A DNA stretch of 42,624 nt from Candidatus Sodaliphilus aphodohippi (GTDB lineage: Bacteria; Bacteroidota; Bacteroidia; Bacteroidales; Muribaculaceae). Positions 34,053 to 42,624 of this stretch are shown here, piece after piece. The first letter of the stretch is position 1, and each line of letters begins with the position of its first letter. The stretch is taken from assembly GCA_018065665.1 (NCBI GenBank), contig JAGHSV010000023.1:1-42624 (forward strand), given 5' to 3'. Both the position numbers and the translations under genes were made by a program. The notes below the pieces were generated by a model. The model was given only the letters and a program-made list of their open reading frames with translations, made no database searches and was not told the DNA's origin.

Positions 34053-34724
34053 TTATAGGGATTGTACCGTGCCGTTGTCGCACTCGAGACGAGCAGCTGG
34101 ATAGCGGTCAATGATGGCGGTGTTGTGGGTTGCGACAATGACGGTGGTGCCTGACTTTGCAATGCGCTGCAAGAGGTCCATAACCGTAAATGCAGTTTCC
34201 TGGTCAAGGTTTCCGGTTGGTTCGTCGGCTATGATGATCTTGGGGTCGTTGACCAGCGCACGGGCAATGGCCACGCATTGCTGTTCACCGCCCGAGAGTT
34301 GACGTGACATGGAATAGGCCTTGTTGGTCTGCCCCACCTGCTTCAGTGCCCACACAACGCGCTTGTCAATCTCGTCAGGGTCGGTCCATCCGGTTGCCCT
34401 GAGCACAAACTTGAGGTTGTTCAACACGTCACGGTCGTCAAGCAGACGGAAGTCCTGAAAGACGATTCCCAGTTGACGGCGCAACCGCGGTATATCGCGA
34501 GGGCTAATGCCGGCAAGGTCATACCCGAGCACACTGGCGCTGCCCGATGACAGCGGCAACTGGGCATACATGGACTGCAGCAGCGTTGTCTTGCCGCTGC
34601 CCACCTTACCCGTAACAAACAGCAACTGCCCCTCCTCGACGGCGAAGTTGACATCCTTCAGGATGGTCACATCGTCGCGACACAGCATCACGTTGTTATA
34701 TTCGATGACGTTGGGCATAGGCAT
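34053..34724 (-). CDS. ftsE: FtsE-like ABC transporter ATPase
   Basis: A 223-residue ABC ATPase. Walker A is GKVGSGKTT, the Q-loop IVFQDFRLL, the signature [15 protein letters not shown], Walker [13 protein letters not shown] and the switch histidine VATHN. The 'NLD' D-loop and overall length match FtsE, which with FtsX links cell-wall hydrolases to the divisome. The track's 34793 start reaches back into the previous gene; ATG 34724 or 34718 gives the conserved beginning [13 protein letters not shown] and leaves a 13-19-base gap after the DUF4296 stop. No ftsX is adjacent. Another small lipoprotein-export-type ATPase cannot be fully excluded. Confidence 0.85.
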   Translation of the reverse strand: MPMPNVIEYNNVMLCRDDVTILKDVNFAVEEGQLLFVTGKVGSGKTTLLQSMYAQLPLSSGSASVLGYDLAGISPRDIPRLRRQLGIVFQDFRLLDDRDVLNNLKFVLRATGWTDPDEIDKRVVWALKQVGQTNKAYSMSRQLSGGEQQCVAIARALVNDPKIIIADEPTGNLDQETAFTVMDLLQRIAKSGTTVIVATHNTAIIDRYPAARLECDNGTVQSL

Positions 34725-34737
34725 TGGTGGGTGTAGA

Positions 34738-35655
34738 TCACCGTCTGACAACATGCACTGCCGGTCGGCCGGACTGAACTGCCGGTACGCCATTACGCGG
34801 GGGGCGCGGAGACTGAGTCTGCTGGGGTTTGACTGACACAGGTGCTGTATTGCGGTTAATGAATTTCTGTGACGTTACCGACTGGTAGTCGGTGGGCGAG
34901 AGGTGTGTTCGCAGCATCGAGATGCTGTCAAGGTATGCTATTTCGGCCACCTCGACCTCATAGTTGATATACCCGTAGATGCGGCGCACGCTGCGCGTCG
35001 AATCGCTCTGCAGCGAGAGGTTGTTCCACCCCTCGTGCCCCATTGAACGGGTGATATAGGACGTGGTGCCGTCGTTATAGTCGGTTGCTACCAAGAAGTG
35101 GAAATGGCTGCGCTGCGCCAGTATCTTGACCTGCAGTTCATAGCGGTCGCCGCGGGCATACTCCCTGTCGGGTTTCAGGTCAAAAGTGATGAAACCGCGT
35201 TTCAGACCCGGCGTCAGCATATATTGCCGCCGCAGTGTCCAGATGTCGGCCGAGTCACCGCTCTGCTTGTAAGTCCTGTGCTCGGTATTGGGGTTATAGC
35301 TGGTGATGGCAAGAGGTTCGTTGCTGGCCTTTTTGCGCATATCCTGCAGGTTGCCAACCACCCGGTCATAGACATTGGCATACACGTCCATATTGGCTGC
35401 ATACCACACCAGCGAGGTGTCATATAGTTCGGGGGTCACGCCGTGTTTCTCAAAGATGGACTGCTTTAGCACCAGTCGCGACGAGTCGTCACTATATTCC
35501 TCTGAGTTGCCGGTGATATATGACTCGGCAAGTTGCAGGTCGGTGATGAGGACAACCATCTTGCTCTCGGGTATGACGCCGTTGGGTGCCTTATCACAAG
35601 CCACCGCAATGCCAACAAGCAGCAGAGTGAATATATAGATGACTGTCTTTTTCAT
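34738..35655 (-). CDS. DUF4296 domain lipoprotein
   Basis: A 305-residue protein beginning MKKTVIYIFTLLLVGIAVACDK, a signal peptide with lipobox VAC, so anchored to a membrane through Cys20. Residues about 27-110 (IPESKMVVLITDLQLAESYITG ... HGVTPELYDTSLVWYAANMDVYANVYDRVV) are a DUF4296 domain, a Bacteroidales-specific family of unknown function. A beta-rich middle follows, and the last 40 residues are Pro/Gln/Arg-rich and disordered (VSVKPQQTQSPRPPRNG). Its start overlaps the lspA stop (ATGA), and DUF4296 genes are commonly next to lspA in this order. Its processing would depend on the neighbouring signal peptidase II. Confidence 0.88.
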   Translation of the reverse strand: MKKTVIYIFTLLLVGIAVACDKAPNGVIPESKMVVLITDLQLAESYITGNSEEYSDDSSRLVLKQSIFEKHGVTPELYDTSLVWYAANMDVYANVYDRVVGNLQDMRKKASNEPLAITSYNPNTEHRTYKQSGDSADIWTLRRQYMLTPGLKRGFITFDLKPDREYARGDRYELQVKILAQRSHFHFLVATDYNDGTTSYITRSMGHEGWNNLSLQSDSTRSVRRIYGYINYEVEVAEIAYLDSISMLRTHLSPTDYQSVTSQKFINRNTAPVSVKPQQTQSPRPPRNGVPAVQSGRPAVHVVRR

Positions 35656-36320
35656 TCAGCGGTACCTGTCTCGCTATCAGTATCGGTTTCGACATCCTCG
35701 CCCTTCTTGCGGTCAAGCACGGCAAGGTGTTTCGAGTAGAATAATATCAGTGCTATTACGCTGACACTAAGTGATGCATCGGCAATATTGAAGATGGGTT
35801 GGAAAAAGATGAAATGCTCGCCGGCAAGGGCAGGGACCCATGAGGGCCAATCCCACTCGCACAAGGGGAAATAGAGCATGTCAACCACACGACCGTTGAA
35901 CAGCGTGCCATAGCCACCGTCGGGCGGGAACAACTGCGCCACTGCGGGATAGTCGGGCGCGTCAAAGATAAGACCGTAACCAATGCAGTCTATCACGTTG
36001 CCCAATGCCCCGGCCGTAATCATCGAGATACACGCCACAAACCCTTTGGGCATATCATTGTTTTTCCTTATTTTGTACAGGTAATAGATGAACAGGCACA
36101 CGGCAATGATGCGAAACCAGGTCAGCAACATTTTGCTGCCCAGTTCCATACCAAACGCCATACCGTTGTTCTCGATAAACAGCAGTTTGAACCAGCTTGT
36201 TATCTCCAGTTCCTCACCATAGTAGAAGTGGGTTTTCACCCATATCTTGAGGGCCTGGTCAAGGGTGATGACAGCAACAATAATGAGAGTCGCAAGCCAT
36301 CCGTTTGAAATTTTCTTCAT
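35652..36320 (-). CDS. lspA: Lipoprotein signal peptidase (signal peptidase II)
   Basis: A 222-residue inner-membrane aspartyl protease that removes the signal peptide of prolipoproteins. Four hydrophobic segments are visible, with VITLDQALKIWV in the first. Catalytic aspartates are in GNVIDCIGYGLIFD and FNIADASLSVSV. The insert FNGRVVDMLYFPLCEWDWPSW before the last helix is usual in Bacteroidota. The track start at 36362 is too far upstream; MKKISNGWLATLIIVAV from 36320 gives the normal N-terminus. The C-terminal tail (GEDVETDTDSETGTAE) is acidic. It follows the DksA-like gene by 60 bases and overlaps the DUF4296 gene. Confidence 0.94.
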   Translation of the reverse strand: MKKISNGWLATLIIVAVITLDQALKIWVKTHFYYGEELEITSWFKLLFIENNGMAFGMELGSKMLLTWFRIIAVCLFIYYLYKIRKNNDMPKGFVACISMITAGALGNVIDCIGYGLIFDAPDYPAVAQLFPPDGGYGTLFNGRVVDMLYFPLCEWDWPSWVPALAGEHFIFFQPIFNIADASLSVSVIALILFYSKHLAVLDRKKGEDVETDTDSETGTAE

Positions 36321-36380
36321 ATCAGGTACACGATGTATCAATGCCACCACTGGTGGCATCATGGCCTTGTTAGGGCTTTG

Positions 36381-36761
36381 TTATCGCTTGTTTTTTTGCT
36401 CCAATTCCTTGCCTTCGAGCGATGTAGTCGCATGGGGCACGGCCATCAGACGTCCCTTGGGAATCAACTTGCCGGTTACGCGGCAAACCCCGTAGGTTTT
36501 GTTCTCAATACGAATCAGCGCCGCCTGCAGCTTGTTGATGAACTCCATCTGGCGTTGTGCTCGCTGGCATGCATCTTCCTTGCTGCGCATATAAGCGCCT
36601 TCTTCAAACACCTTGGCCGACGGATTGGTGCCGTCGCTCTGCAGGTTGGCCATCAGCAGGTCATAATTCTCGCGGGCCTTTGCAATCTTCTCGAGAATCA
36701 CTGCCTTGAACTCCTGCAACTCCTCGTCAGAATATCTGACTTTTTCCTTATTTTCTTCCAT
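36381..36761 (-). CDS. DksA/TraR-like protein with a reduced zinc finger
   Basis: A 126-residue protein with a long N-terminal coiled coil (about 10-85) and a C-terminal DksA/TraR-type segment, YGVCRVTGKLIPKGRLMAVPHATTSLE. DksA binds RNA polymerase through its secondary channel and tunes transcription with ppGpp. Only one Cys remains of the usual four, so zinc is probably not bound; this reduced form is common in Bacteroidota. It sits between ileS and lspA, 69 bases after the ileS stop, in an arrangement conserved across the order. Confidence 0.88.
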   Translation of the reverse strand: MEENKEKVRYSDEELQEFKAVILEKIAKARENYDLLMANLQSDGTNPSAKVFEEGAYMRSKEDACQRAQRQMEFINKLQAALIRIENKTYGVCRVTGKLIPKGRLMAVPHATTSLEGKELEQKNKR

Positions 36762-36830
36762 AGAACAAACACATTATTATATAAGCAGGGCAACTATCCA
36801 AAACAGTCACCCTGACTTTATGTTATTGGT

Positions 36831-39800
36831 TTATGCTTTTATTACCGAAATCCTGACTTTCAGTTCATCCTTCTCGGCATCGACGATGTCATCGTTCTCA
36901 ACCTCGGCCAGAATGACGTCAACAGCAAGCACCTGGCTCGCAATATAGTCCTTAAACTGGACAACGGCATCATTTATTCGCTCGTCGGGGGCGATAGTGA
37001 CAACTACGCGGTCGGTGATGTCAAATCCCTTGTTCTTGCGGATGTTCTGGATGCGGTTCACGAGTTCGCGTGCCATACCCTCGCGGACGAGTTCGTCGGT
37101 CAGAGTGATGTCAAGCGCAACGGTGAGACTGCCGTAGTTGGTGACGAGCCAGCCGGGAATATCCTCCGAGATAATCTCGACGTCGGCCTTGTCTACAACT
37201 GCCTGCTGCCCTGCAACGTCCAGCGTGATGCTGCCGTTCTTCTCGAACTCGATGATCTGCTCCTGCGGGAGTGTGGTGAGTTGCTGGGCAAGCATCTTCA
37301 TGATTTTGCCGTACTTCGGGCCAAGTTTCTTGAAGTCGGGTTTCACCTTCTTGACAAGGATGCCGGCATCACTGCCAACCAGTTTGATTTCCTTGACGTT
37401 AACCTCGTTCTTGACAAGGTCGGCGATTGCCTTGATATTCTCGGCCTGCTGCTCGTCGGCAACGGGTACCATGATTGACATGAGCGGCTGGCGAACCTTC
37501 AGGTTCTGCTTGCGGCGCAGTGCCAGGGTCATCGACGTGATGTCCTGTGCCACCTGCATGCGCTCCTCGAGTTTCTTGTCGATTACCGCATCGTCGCTGA
37601 CGGGATACTTGGCCAGATGAACCGATGTTTCGCTACCGGTGAGGTCGCGATAGAGCTTGTCGCTGAAGAACGGCGAAACGGGAGCCATCAGCAGCGAGAT
37701 GGTGTGCAGGCACTGATACAGGGTCTGGTAGGCAGCCAGTTTGTCCTGGCCCATCTTACCGCCCCAGAAACGCTTGCGGTTCAGACGCACATACCAGTTG
37801 CTGAGGTGGTCGTTGACAAACTCGCTGATGGCGCGGGTGGCGCGGGTGGGCTCGTAGTCGTCGAGGTCGGCTTTGACGGTGGCAACGAGTGAGTTGAGCA
37901 GCGAGATAATCCAACGGTCAATCTCGGGACGCTCGGCAACGGGCACCTGAGGTGCGGCGGGGTCAAACCCGTCGACGTTGGCATATAGCGCAAAGAACGA
38001 ATAGGTGTTGTAGAGTGTGCCGAAGAACTTGCGCGACACTTCCTCGACTCCTGCCTCGTCAAACTTGAGGTTGTCCCACGGCGACGAGTTGCTGATCATG
38101 TACCAGCGCAACGGGTCGGTGCCGTGCTTCTCAATGGCCTTGAACGGGTCAACGGCGTTGCCCAGGCGCTTGCTCATCTTGTTACCGTTCTTGTCAAGGA
38201 CAAGTCCGTTCGAGATTACGCTCTTGTATGCCACGCTGTCAAACACCATCGTGGCAATGGCGTGAAGGGTGAAGAACCAGCCGCGTGTCTGGTCAACGCC
38301 CTCGGCGATGAAGTCGGCGGGATAGGCCAGGCGGTTGTCCACCAGTTCCTTGTTCTCGAACGGGTAGTGCAACTGGGCATAGGGCATCGAACCGCTGTCG
38401 AACCACACGTCAATGAGGTCCAGTTCGCGCTTCATCGGTTTGCCCGACGGGCTGACGAGGATGATGTCATCGACATAGGGACGGTGGATGTCAATCTTGT
38501 TATAGTTCTCCTTGCTGTAGTCGCCGGGAACGAAGCCCTTGTCCTTATAGGGGTTAGACTTCATCAGGCCGGCTGCAACAGACTTCTCAATCTCGTCATA
38601 CAGTTCGGCGATGCTGCCGATGCAGATTTCCTCGCCGTCCTCGCTACGCCAGATGGGAAGCGGAGTGCCCCAGTAGCGGCTGCGGCTCAGGTTCCAGTCG
38701 TTGAGGTTCTCGAGCCACTTGCCAAATCGGCCGGTGCCGGTGTGCTCGGGTTTCCAGTTGATGGTCTTATTGAGTTCGCTCATGCGCTCCTTGCATGCAG
38801 TGGAGCGGATGAACCAGCTGTCCAGGGGATAGTAGAGGACGGGCTTGTCGGTACGCCAGCAGTGCGGGTAGTTGTGCACGTGCTTCTCAATCTTGAAGGC
38901 GGTGCCGGCCTGCTTCATCTTGATGCAGATGTAAACGTTCAGGTCCTCGGCCTTGGTTGCGGCAGCCTCGTCATACTTGCCGTTGACGGTGTACTGCGGG
39001 TCGTAGGCATTCTTGACCCACGCCCCGGCATATTCCTTGTAGAGGTCAACATCGACGCAGTTCTTGACAAACTCGTCGTCAAGCTCGTCAATGGTGTAGT
39101 ATTTGCCGGTGAGGTCCACCATGGGGCGGGTCTCGAGTTTTTTGTTGATCATGAACAGCGACGGGATGCCGGCTGCGCGTGCAACGGCGGCATCGTCGGC
39201 ACCGAATGTCGGCGCGATGTGAACGATACCGGTACCGTCCTCGGTAGTGACATAGTCACCGGGGATGATGCGGAAACCGTTGTCGTTGATGACGATGCGG
39301 TCGTCAACTTTGTCAACAGGCTTAACCCACGGGAAAAGCTGGCGATAGCGGATGTCAAGCAGGTCGGTGCCCACAAACTCGGCAATCACCTTGTAGGGAA
39401 TCACCTTGTCGCCCTGCTGGTACTCGGAGAGGGGCTTCTCGGCACCCTCGGGTTTGAAGTAGGCATTGAGGCGGGGCTTGGCCATGAGATAGATGGCGGG
39501 AGTGCCGTTGTAGGGGTTATAACTCTCGACAGCCACATACTCAATCTTGGGGCCGACACACAGCGCGGTGTTTGACGGCAGAGTCCACGGTGTAGTGGTC
39601 CATGCCAGGATGGCGATGTTGTCAAAGCCCTTGTCGGCGGCAGCCTTGATTTTCTGGATGACGGGGTGGTCATTCTCGACTACGGCAAACTGGGCGGTCA
39701 CGGTCTGGTCCTTGACATCGCGGTAGCAACCGGGCTGGTTGAGCTCGTGCGAGCTCAGGCCGGTGCCGGCAGCCGGCGAGTAAGGCTGGATTGTGTAGCC

Positions 39801-40325
39801 CTTATAGAGCAGACCCTTGTTGTAGAGCTGCTTCAACAGCCACCACAGGGTCTCGATATAGTCATTTGTGTAGGTAATATATGGATTGTCAAGATCCACC
39901 CAGTAGCCAATCTTGTGGGTAAGGTCCGACCACTCCTTGGTGTACTTCATCACCTCCTTGCGGCATGTCGCGTTATACTCGTCAACGCTGACTTTCTTGC
40001 CGATGTCCTCCTTGGTGATGCCAAGTGCCTTCTCCACGCCAAGCTCAACAGGCAGACCGTGAGTGTCCCAGCCAGCCTTGCGAAGGACCTTGAAACCCTG
40101 CATGGTCTTGTAACGGCAGAAGATGTCCTTGATGGTGCGCGCCATCACATGGTGGATGCCGGGCATGCCGTTTGCCGAGGGGGGACCCTCAAAGAAAACA
40201 AAAGAGGGAGCACCCTCGCGCTCGCTGATACTGCGTTCAAACACGTTCTCGGCGTCCCACATGCCGAGGACTTCCTTGTTGATTTCCGAGAGGTTAAAAC
40301 GATTATACTCGTTAAACTTTTTCAT
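36831..40325 (-). CDS. ileS: Isoleucyl-tRNA synthetase
   Basis: A 1164-residue class I synthetase charging tRNA-Ile. The HIGH-like motif is PPSANGMPGIHHV near residue 49 and the KMSKS loop is NKMSKRLGN (about 695). The editing domain lies between, with TTPWTLPSNTALCVG and GDYVTTEDGTGIVHIAPTFG. An anticodon-binding domain (WYVRLNRKRFWG) and a long C-terminal extension follow. Length and motifs fit the long type typical of Bacteroidota. The start is preceded by a promoter about 90 bases upstream, and it heads the ileS-dksA-lspA-DUF4296 unit. Confidence 0.97.
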   Translation of the reverse strand: MKKFNEYNRFNLSEINKEVLGMWDAENVFERSISEREGAPSFVFFEGPPSANGMPGIHHVMARTIKDIFCRYKTMQGFKVLRKAGWDTHGLPVELGVEKALGITKEDIGKKVSVDEYNATCRKEVMKYTKEWSDLTHKIGYWVDLDNPYITYTNDYIETLWWLLKQLYNKGLLYKGYTIQPYSPAAGTGLSSHELNQPGCYRDVKDQTVTAQFAVVENDHPVIQKIKAAADKGFDNIAILAWTTTPWTLPSNTALCVGPKIEYVAVESYNPYNGTPAIYLMAKPRLNAYFKPEGAEKPLSEYQQGDKVIPYKVIAEFVGTDLLDIRYRQLFPWVKPVDKVDDRIVINDNGFRIIPGDYVTTEDGTGIVHIAPTFGADDAAVARAAGIPSLFMINKKLETRPMVDLTGKYYTIDELDDEFVKNCVDVDLYKEYAGAWVKNAYDPQYTVNGKYDEAAATKAEDLNVYICIKMKQAGTAFKIEKHVHNYPHCWRTDKPVLYYPLDSWFIRSTACKERMSELNKTINWKPEHTGTGRFGKWLENLNDWNLSRSRYWGTPLPIWRSEDGEEICIGSIAELYDEIEKSVAAGLMKSNPYKDKGFVPGDYSKENYNKIDIHRPYVDDIILVSPSGKPMKRELDLIDVWFDSGSMPYAQLHYPFENKELVDNRLAYPADFIAEGVDQTRGWFFTLHAIATMVFDSVAYKSVISNGLVLDKNGNKMSKRLGNAVDPFKAIEKHGTDPLRWYMISNSSPWDNLKFDEAGVEEVSRKFFGTLYNTYSFFALYANVDGFDPAAPQVPVAERPEIDRWIISLLNSLVATVKADLDDYEPTRATRAISEFVNDHLSNWYVRLNRKRFWGGKMGQDKLAAYQTLYQCLHTISLLMAPVSPFFSDKLYRDLTGSETSVHLAKYPVSDDAVIDKKLEERMQVAQDITSMTLALRRKQNLKVRQPLMSIMVPVADEQQAENIKAIADLVKNEVNVKEIKLVGSDAGILVKKVKPDFKKLGPKYGKIMKMLAQQLTTLPQEQIIEFEKNGSITLDVAGQQAVVDKADVEIISEDIPGWLVTNYGSLTVALDITLTDELVREGMARELVNRIQNIRKNKGFDITDRVVVTIAPDERINDAVVQFKDYIASQVLAVDVILAEVENDDIVDAEKDELKVRISVIKA

Positions 40326-40415
40326 TTTGTCTATAATATATCGGTAATAAGTTTATACTTAGTTGTTTACAATCCAACAGCCAATGCCATGGCATCGTGC
40401 GCGATTATTAAAATG

Positions 40416-40447
40416 CAAAATTACTAAAAATTGTGGAAATTAAGAAG
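40416..40447 (-). promoter_or_regulatory. Promoter of the ileS operon
   Basis: Minus-strand CTTC, a 20-base spacer and TAATTTTG (40423-40416). The leader is about 85 bases and contains the palindrome TGCCATGGCA (40384-40393). Confidence 0.55.
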
Positions 40448-40724
40448 ATTTGTGGCAATAAAACACTACAAATGTGAATAAACCCTCGCGCGATCAGGAA
40501 AAAACATGCCATCGGCATTAACCCGCACAAAAGTGCCGGCATCCGTTTGCCGTTTTCAATTTTCAGCCCCCATTTAGTTGCAATTCTGATATGAACCCCG
40601 AAAGTTTTTTGTCTAACTTTCGGGGGGTCATATCATTTTAAGAGACCATTTGACTAAATTTATAAGTTCGTCCTTTTTTATTGGACACTAATGACTTGGT
40701 CTTTTTATTGACACTTTTTGTTCT
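40448..40724. other. Intergenic region with no gene, containing a palindrome and IS-like sequence
   Basis: About 280 bases with no credible ORF. It contains the strong palindrome at 40588-40634 (separate entry) and two similar short segments near the LRR gene end (TATTGGACACT and TATTGACACT). It may hold the scar of an excised or decayed insertion sequence. Confidence 0.5.
40588..40634. repeat. Palindrome resembling two IS3-type ends facing each other
   Basis: GATATGAACCCCGAAAGTT pairs with AACTTTCGGGG-GG-TCATATC around a 9-base loop containing TGTCT. The motif TGACCCCCGAAAGTTAGACA-like resembles terminal repeats of IS3-family elements. It could also work as a terminator, with ATTTTA following. 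Confidence 0.5.
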
Positions 40725-41975
40725 TTACTTTGATAAAAATTCCACCTTATCAGGGTTGTATATGGTGAGAGGCGTTTTGCCTTTCTTGCTTATGCGCACG
40801 GCTGGTCCTGTGGTGGTGTCGGTGGGCACATAGCCGAGAACCTTGTTGTAAGCATACAGAATGTCCAAGGCAACGCCTCTTGCCATATTGATCATCGCCA
40901 CATCGTTTGATGTGTTGATGATGCTGATTTGATGCTGCACAAGGTCGTTCGCATTCTCGGGCATGGCTTCAGCGATGGCGGTAAGGGCGGCATCCCTGAC
41001 GAGCATTTTAACGAAATCCAAAGCGGCTGTTTTGGCACTTTCAATTATAAGAAAGTTTTCACGAGTTTCTGCCAGTGCGTCATCGTGCACATTGTTTATC
41101 TGCCGCAAGAAACCGTTCATTATCTGTGTCTCACTTTCCGACAGTTCGAGGCCTTGCAGCGCTTCATTGATTTCCTCCAGAGCCTTATGCTTGCAGCCTG
41201 TATATTGAGGAGAGTATGGGCTAATATAAAAAAACCTATTCCAAGAGGAAGCGGCATAGGTCTCAACAGAGGGAACGTACAAGTCTGCCCCACCACGATA
41301 AAAAACATCGTTACCTAATACTGGAGGATTTGTGGCTAAAACGATTACTTTTGTCAAGCTGGATGTTCCATAAAATGCACGATCTCCAATACTCGTAATA
41401 CTTTCTGGGAGCATAATAGACGGCAGCATAGAACAGCCTTCAAATGCTGACTCACCAATACTTGCCACGCCATTGGAAATGGTGACGGAAGTCATATTGT
41501 AACATTGTTTGAAAGCACTATCTTCTATTCTCTTTACGCCACCTGGGATGGTGATTGATTTGAGACCTGTACAATTTTCAAATGCATTTTTCCCAATGCT
41601 CATCACACTGCACGGAATGGTGATGGAAGTAAGTTCCTGACAACCTTCAAATGCTTCGTCTTCAATGCTCGTCACGGCACATGGAACTGTAACGGATTTT
41701 AGTTCCCAGCCGAAACTTCTGAATGCGCCTTTTCCAATTCTTGTCACAACGCCATCAAATGTGAGGACAAATTGACCCACACTAGCATCATATTCATTGC
41801 GTATCAGAGGTTGGTCAAAAGCACTTGGTTCACTCGGATCGTGGTGGTTGGGATCCATTTCAATTTTCTCGCCATCGACGGTTGTGTACCAGATTTGGTT
41901 GATAGAGGGTGCCTGTGCAATCGCCGTGCTGCATATTGTCAGCACGAGCGAGAAAAGTAAAAATATCTTTTTCAT
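40725..41975 (-). CDS. Secreted BspA-type leucine-rich repeat protein
   Basis: A 416-residue protein from ATG 41975, chosen because MKKIFLLFSLVLTICSTAIA is a clear signal peptide; the track's 42026 start adds 17 non-conserved residues. Residues about 85-230 hold six to seven BspA-like (TpLRR) repeats of about 23 residues with the pattern LTSITIP-SV-SIG--AFENC. A helical segment of about 100 residues follows (LEEINEALQGLELSESETQIMNGFLRQINNV), then a short ending VRISKKGKTPLTIYNPDKVEFLSK, common at C-termini of exported Bacteroidales proteins. BspA-like repeats bind host or bacterial surfaces. The role of the helical part is unknown. Confidence 0.88.
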   Translation of the reverse strand: MKKIFLLFSLVLTICSTAIAQAPSINQIWYTTVDGEKIEMDPNHHDPSEPSAFDQPLIRNEYDASVGQFVLTFDGVVTRIGKGAFRSFGWELKSVTVPCAVTSIEDEAFEGCQELTSITIPCSVMSIGKNAFENCTGLKSITIPGGVKRIEDSAFKQCYNMTSVTISNGVASIGESAFEGCSMLPSIMLPESITSIGDRAFYGTSSLTKVIVLATNPPVLGNDVFYRGGADLYVPSVETYAASSWNRFFYISPYSPQYTGCKHKALEEINEALQGLELSESETQIMNGFLRQINNVHDDALAETRENFLIIESAKTAALDFVKMLVRDAALTAIAEAMPENANDLVQHQISIINTSNDVAMINMARGVALDILYAYNKVLGYVPTDTTTGPAVRISKKGKTPLTIYNPDKVEFLSK

Positions 41976-42049
41976 TTTCTTGTTTGATGTTATTTTATTA
42001 TCGTAAAAACATATCCTTTCCCTCAACGATATCGTTGCTTATTAAGTTG

Positions 42050-42082
42050 CAAAGGTACGACTTTTTATTTGAAGAATCCAAA
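42050..42082 (-). promoter_or_regulatory. Promoter of the leucine-rich repeat gene
   Basis: Minus-strand TTTG (42082-42079), a 21-base spacer and TACCTTTG (42057-42050). The leader to ATG 41975 is about 70 bases. Confidence 0.75.
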
Positions 42083-42133
42083 TAGAAATGTTGTTTTATG
42101 CTCTTGTTTGGTGCAATTCAGGAAAAAATGTCC

Positions 42134-42141
42134 TACCTTTG
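42134..42141 (+). promoter_or_regulatory. Plus-strand -7 box upstream of a small ORF
   Basis: TACCTTTG at 42134-42141 matches the -7 consensus. TTTG lies 23 bases upstream, slightly too far; TTGGTG fits the spacing less well in sequence. It is divergent from the LRR promoter. Confidence 0.5.
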
Positions 42142-42239
42142 TGGTTGGGTTATTCCTATAACGGAAAAAGGAAAAGTAGTTAAAATGAGAATCACATATC
42201 TATTGACAATAATGTGTATCGACATTTACGACTCAAGGC

Positions 42240-42392
42240 ATGGAGGAATGGATAAATCAAGGGTATAAATACGCATTACAGGTAAATAAGATGTTACCAA
42301 AAGATATTGATCTCTATTATGGATATTGGCATCAATTTGGCGATGGCAAATGGAGATTTTGCAAGGCATATTTAAGCAAGGATAGAAAATAA
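42240..42392 (+). CDS. Possible 50-residue small protein or gene remnant
   Basis: ATG 42240 opens a frame beginning MEEWINQGYKYALQVNKM and ending KWRFCKAYLSKDRK before TAA. The composition is protein-like (Trp, Tyr and charged residues evenly spread), unlike the shadow ORFs around it. It has no signal peptide and I recognise no family. It may be a true small protein served by the -7 box at 42134, or the 3' end of a decayed gene. An overlapping upstream ATG (42185) encodes only 27 residues and is less convincing. Confidence 0.35.
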   Translation: MEEWINQGYKYALQVNKMLPKDIDLYYGYWHQFGDGKWRFCKAYLSKDRK

Positions 42393-42510
42393 AGAAAGGT
42401 GATTGCTTTACACCGTCAAAGGGACGGTCTAATGATGGTATAGTTTTGTAAATAACTGAATTGCAGGTAATAAGCATTATTGATTTTTGCATAACTTGAT
42501 GAGAGAAAAA

Positions 42511-42624
42511 ATGGCTGAAAGTAATTCCTCCCCCGAAAAGAAACGAAGTTCCCGTGCAAACCTCCGGCGCGCGACGATCCTCTTTTGCGCCGCATTTTTG
42601 GCATTGCTGTTTACGGCATGTGAA
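42511..42624 (+). CDS. N-terminal part of a lipoprotein gene leaving the window
   Basis: From ATG 42511 the frame stays open to the window end (38 codons). It reads MAESNSSPEKKRSSRANLRR, then a hydrophobic stretch ATILFCAAFLALLFTACE. The basic region, hydrophobic core and lipobox FTAC mark a lipoprotein signal peptide, with Cys37 as the lipidated residue. The N-region of about 20 residues is unusually long. The mature protein lies outside the window, so no function can be given. A purine-rich stretch GAGAGAAAAA directly precedes the ATG. Confidence 0.65.
   Translation, partial: MAESNSSPEKKRSSRANLRRATILFCAAFLALLFTACE

Noticed and set aside
40323-40416. T-box riboswitch upstream of ileS
   Set aside because: No T-box sequence or specifier stem was seen, and T-boxes are not expected in Bacteroidota.
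1-42624. CRISPR array
   Set aside because: No regularly spaced short direct repeats were seen, and no cas-like protein is in the ORF list.

Overview
The window looks like chromosomal DNA of a gut-type Bacteroidales bacterium, most likely Muribaculaceae or a close relative such as Prevotellaceae. The lineage is inferred from family content; no marker gene was compared. Supporting signs are repeated Bacteroidota promoters (TTTG-like box, 19-21 bases, TAnnTTTG) and NrtR-type sugar regulators. Also typical are a xylB-xylA-xylE cluster, secreted proteins with type IX-like or dockerin C-termini, and an ileS-dksA-lspA-DUF4296 block.

Bases 1-8250 (+) form a sugar-use cluster: two tandem NrtR-like regulators, xylulokinase xylB broken by one in-frame TAG, xylose isomerase xylA, the MFS symporter xylE, and a secreted GH36 alpha-galactosidase 7 bases after xylE. 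Bases 8290-12808 (-) hold a secreted esterase built from two fused copies of one hydrolase domain, an orphan C-terminal tail just after it, and a secreted GH31 glycosidase. Together these suggest breakdown of galactose-decorated and acetylated plant glycans with xylose uptake.

Bases 12836-15453 (+) are a compact housekeeping unit: ridA, a secreted DUF3298-like protein, rdgB and a small secreted lipocalin-like protein. A CAU tRNA follows. Bases 15836-18372 are an AT-richer patch: the 3' end of a decayed TOTE-type helicase/PLD gene, a 37-codon C-terminal relic of an AAA-type ATPase, and an intact AbiEi/AbiEii toxin-antitoxin pair. This looks like a worn-down defence or mobile island next to a tRNA.

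Bases 18552-32473 are an exported-protein region: a Tat-signal metallophosphoesterase, an EEP-family phosphatase/nuclease, a 1524-residue adhesin-like protein with a type IX-like tail, an M6-like metalloprotease with a dockerin, a PCMD-like protein, and an 866-residue protein with three related repeats and a dockerin.

Bases 32510-33064 hold the most unusual structure: a 555-base element without a credible gene, bounded by 14-base perfect inverted repeats, flanked by a 7-base direct repeat, and containing two further nested inverted repeats. It looks like a non-autonomous transposable element with strong RNA or DNA folding potential.

Bases 33182-40447 return to core genes: a zinc-ribbon hypothetical, tRNA-Arg(UCU), and on the minus strand ileS, a DksA/TraR-like gene, lspA, a DUF4296 lipoprotein and an FtsE-like ATPase. 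The right end has a possible IS-end relic, a BspA-type leucine-rich repeat protein, a 50-residue orphan ORF and the first 38 codons of a lipoprotein that leaves the window.
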